Assembly (NCBI RefSeq): GCF_921292975.1 | Contig: NZ_CAKLCM010000003.1 | Coordinates: 620,001 to 684,000 of the forward strand | Reading direction: 5' to 3' | DNA from: Vibrio hippocampi | Lineage (GTDB): Bacteria > Pseudomonadota > Gammaproteobacteria > Enterobacterales > Vibrionaceae | Length of the DNA: 64,000 nt | Shown: positions 63,966-64,000 of the stretch, piece after piece | Layout of the letters: each line of letters opens with the position of its first letter | Numbering within the stretch: the stretch's first letter is position 1 | Program-made: the position numbers and the translations under genes | The notes under the pieces: model-generated | Databases searched by the model: none | What the model saw: only the letters and a program-made list of their open reading frames with translations | Told to the model about the DNA's origin: nothing

Positions 63966-64000
63966 GAAAAACTCTTCTTGCTACAGGATTAGCCGTATTA
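63962..64000 (+). CDS. Start of an exported protein, probably YceI-like (cut by window edge)
   Basis: Only the first 13 residues, MRKTLLATGLAVL, are in the window, and they look like the beginning of a signal peptide. The gene overlaps the cytochrome b561 stop. YceI is suggested because b561-YceI pairs are common; nothing in the visible residues proves it. Confidence 0.5.
   Translation, partial: MRKTLLATGLAVL

Overview
The window looks like a chromosomal segment of a marine gammaproteobacterium, most probably Vibrionaceae. The reasons are the Vibrio-style gene content (Tad pilus locus, HigBA module, DUF2164 and DUF4056 proteins, Bcr/CflA exporter, cytochrome b561 next to a YceI-like start), moderate GC, and sigma-54 and sigma-28 type promoters. 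I see no rRNA, tRNA, CRISPR array or insertion sequence.

Left part (1-29.8 kb). A Gfo/Idh/MocA oxidoreductase is cut by the left edge. Next comes a peptide/nickel-type ABC importer (two ATPases, a lipoprotein binding protein, and a permease that fuses both membrane subunits in one chain), then a HigBA toxin-antitoxin pair. A LysR regulator coupled to a lytic transglycosylase lies divergent to a complete Tad/Flp pilus operon (flp, tadV, rcpC, rcpA, rcpB-like, tadZ, tadA-G and an OmpA-family protein, 8.9-20.5 kb) closed by a strong terminator. After it are an SGNH esterase, a three-gene outer-membrane operon (beta-barrel, BamA/TamA-like, DUF4056 lipoprotein), a LysR gene, a PilZ-like protein, an EF-hand protein and a chemoreceptor with a near-consensus sigma-28 promoter.

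Central island (29.9-53.6 kb). This is the most interesting region. It encodes what looks like a complete anaerobic pyrogallol/phloroglucinol catabolic pathway. A molybdenum transhydroxylase (large plus Fe-S small subunit) would turn pyrogallol into phloroglucinol. An SDR would reduce it, a cyclase-family hydrolase would open the ring, a 3-hydroxyacyl-CoA-dehydrogenase-family enzyme would oxidise 3-hydroxy-5-oxohexanoate to triacetate, and a BKACE lyase would cleave triacetate with acetyl-CoA. An AtoDA-type CoA-transferase and a thiolase finish to acetyl-CoA. A divergent sigma-54 activator, a near-consensus sigma-54 promoter and an upstream inverted repeat probably control the transhydroxylase genes. 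A sodium:solute symporter is encoded with two very small membrane proteins (37 and 29 aa). A TauE/SafE transporter, a cupin, LysR and membrane-AraC regulators, and an operon of a ferredoxin-fused GltD-like oxidoreductase, a fumarate-reductase-type flavoprotein and an OFA-type MFS transporter complete the island. Phloroglucinol is the monomer of brown-algal phlorotannins, which gives a plausible marine source. The large subunit carries an extra N-terminal SCP2-like domain, and the small subunit has lost Fe-S ligand cysteines.

Right part (53.7-64 kb). A Bcr/CflA exporter lies behind a perfect 20-bp palindrome. It is followed by a patatin-like phospholipase, a second outer-membrane protein paralogous to the one at 23.9 kb, a glycine-zipper protein, a C-type-lectin plus sulfatase operon, an EAL protein, a class 3 lipase, an unknown protein, DUF2164, cytochrome b561, and the first codons of a secreted protein at the edge. 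Short degenerate tandem repeats (13-20 bp units) recur in the intergenic DNA, several of them straddling stop codons.
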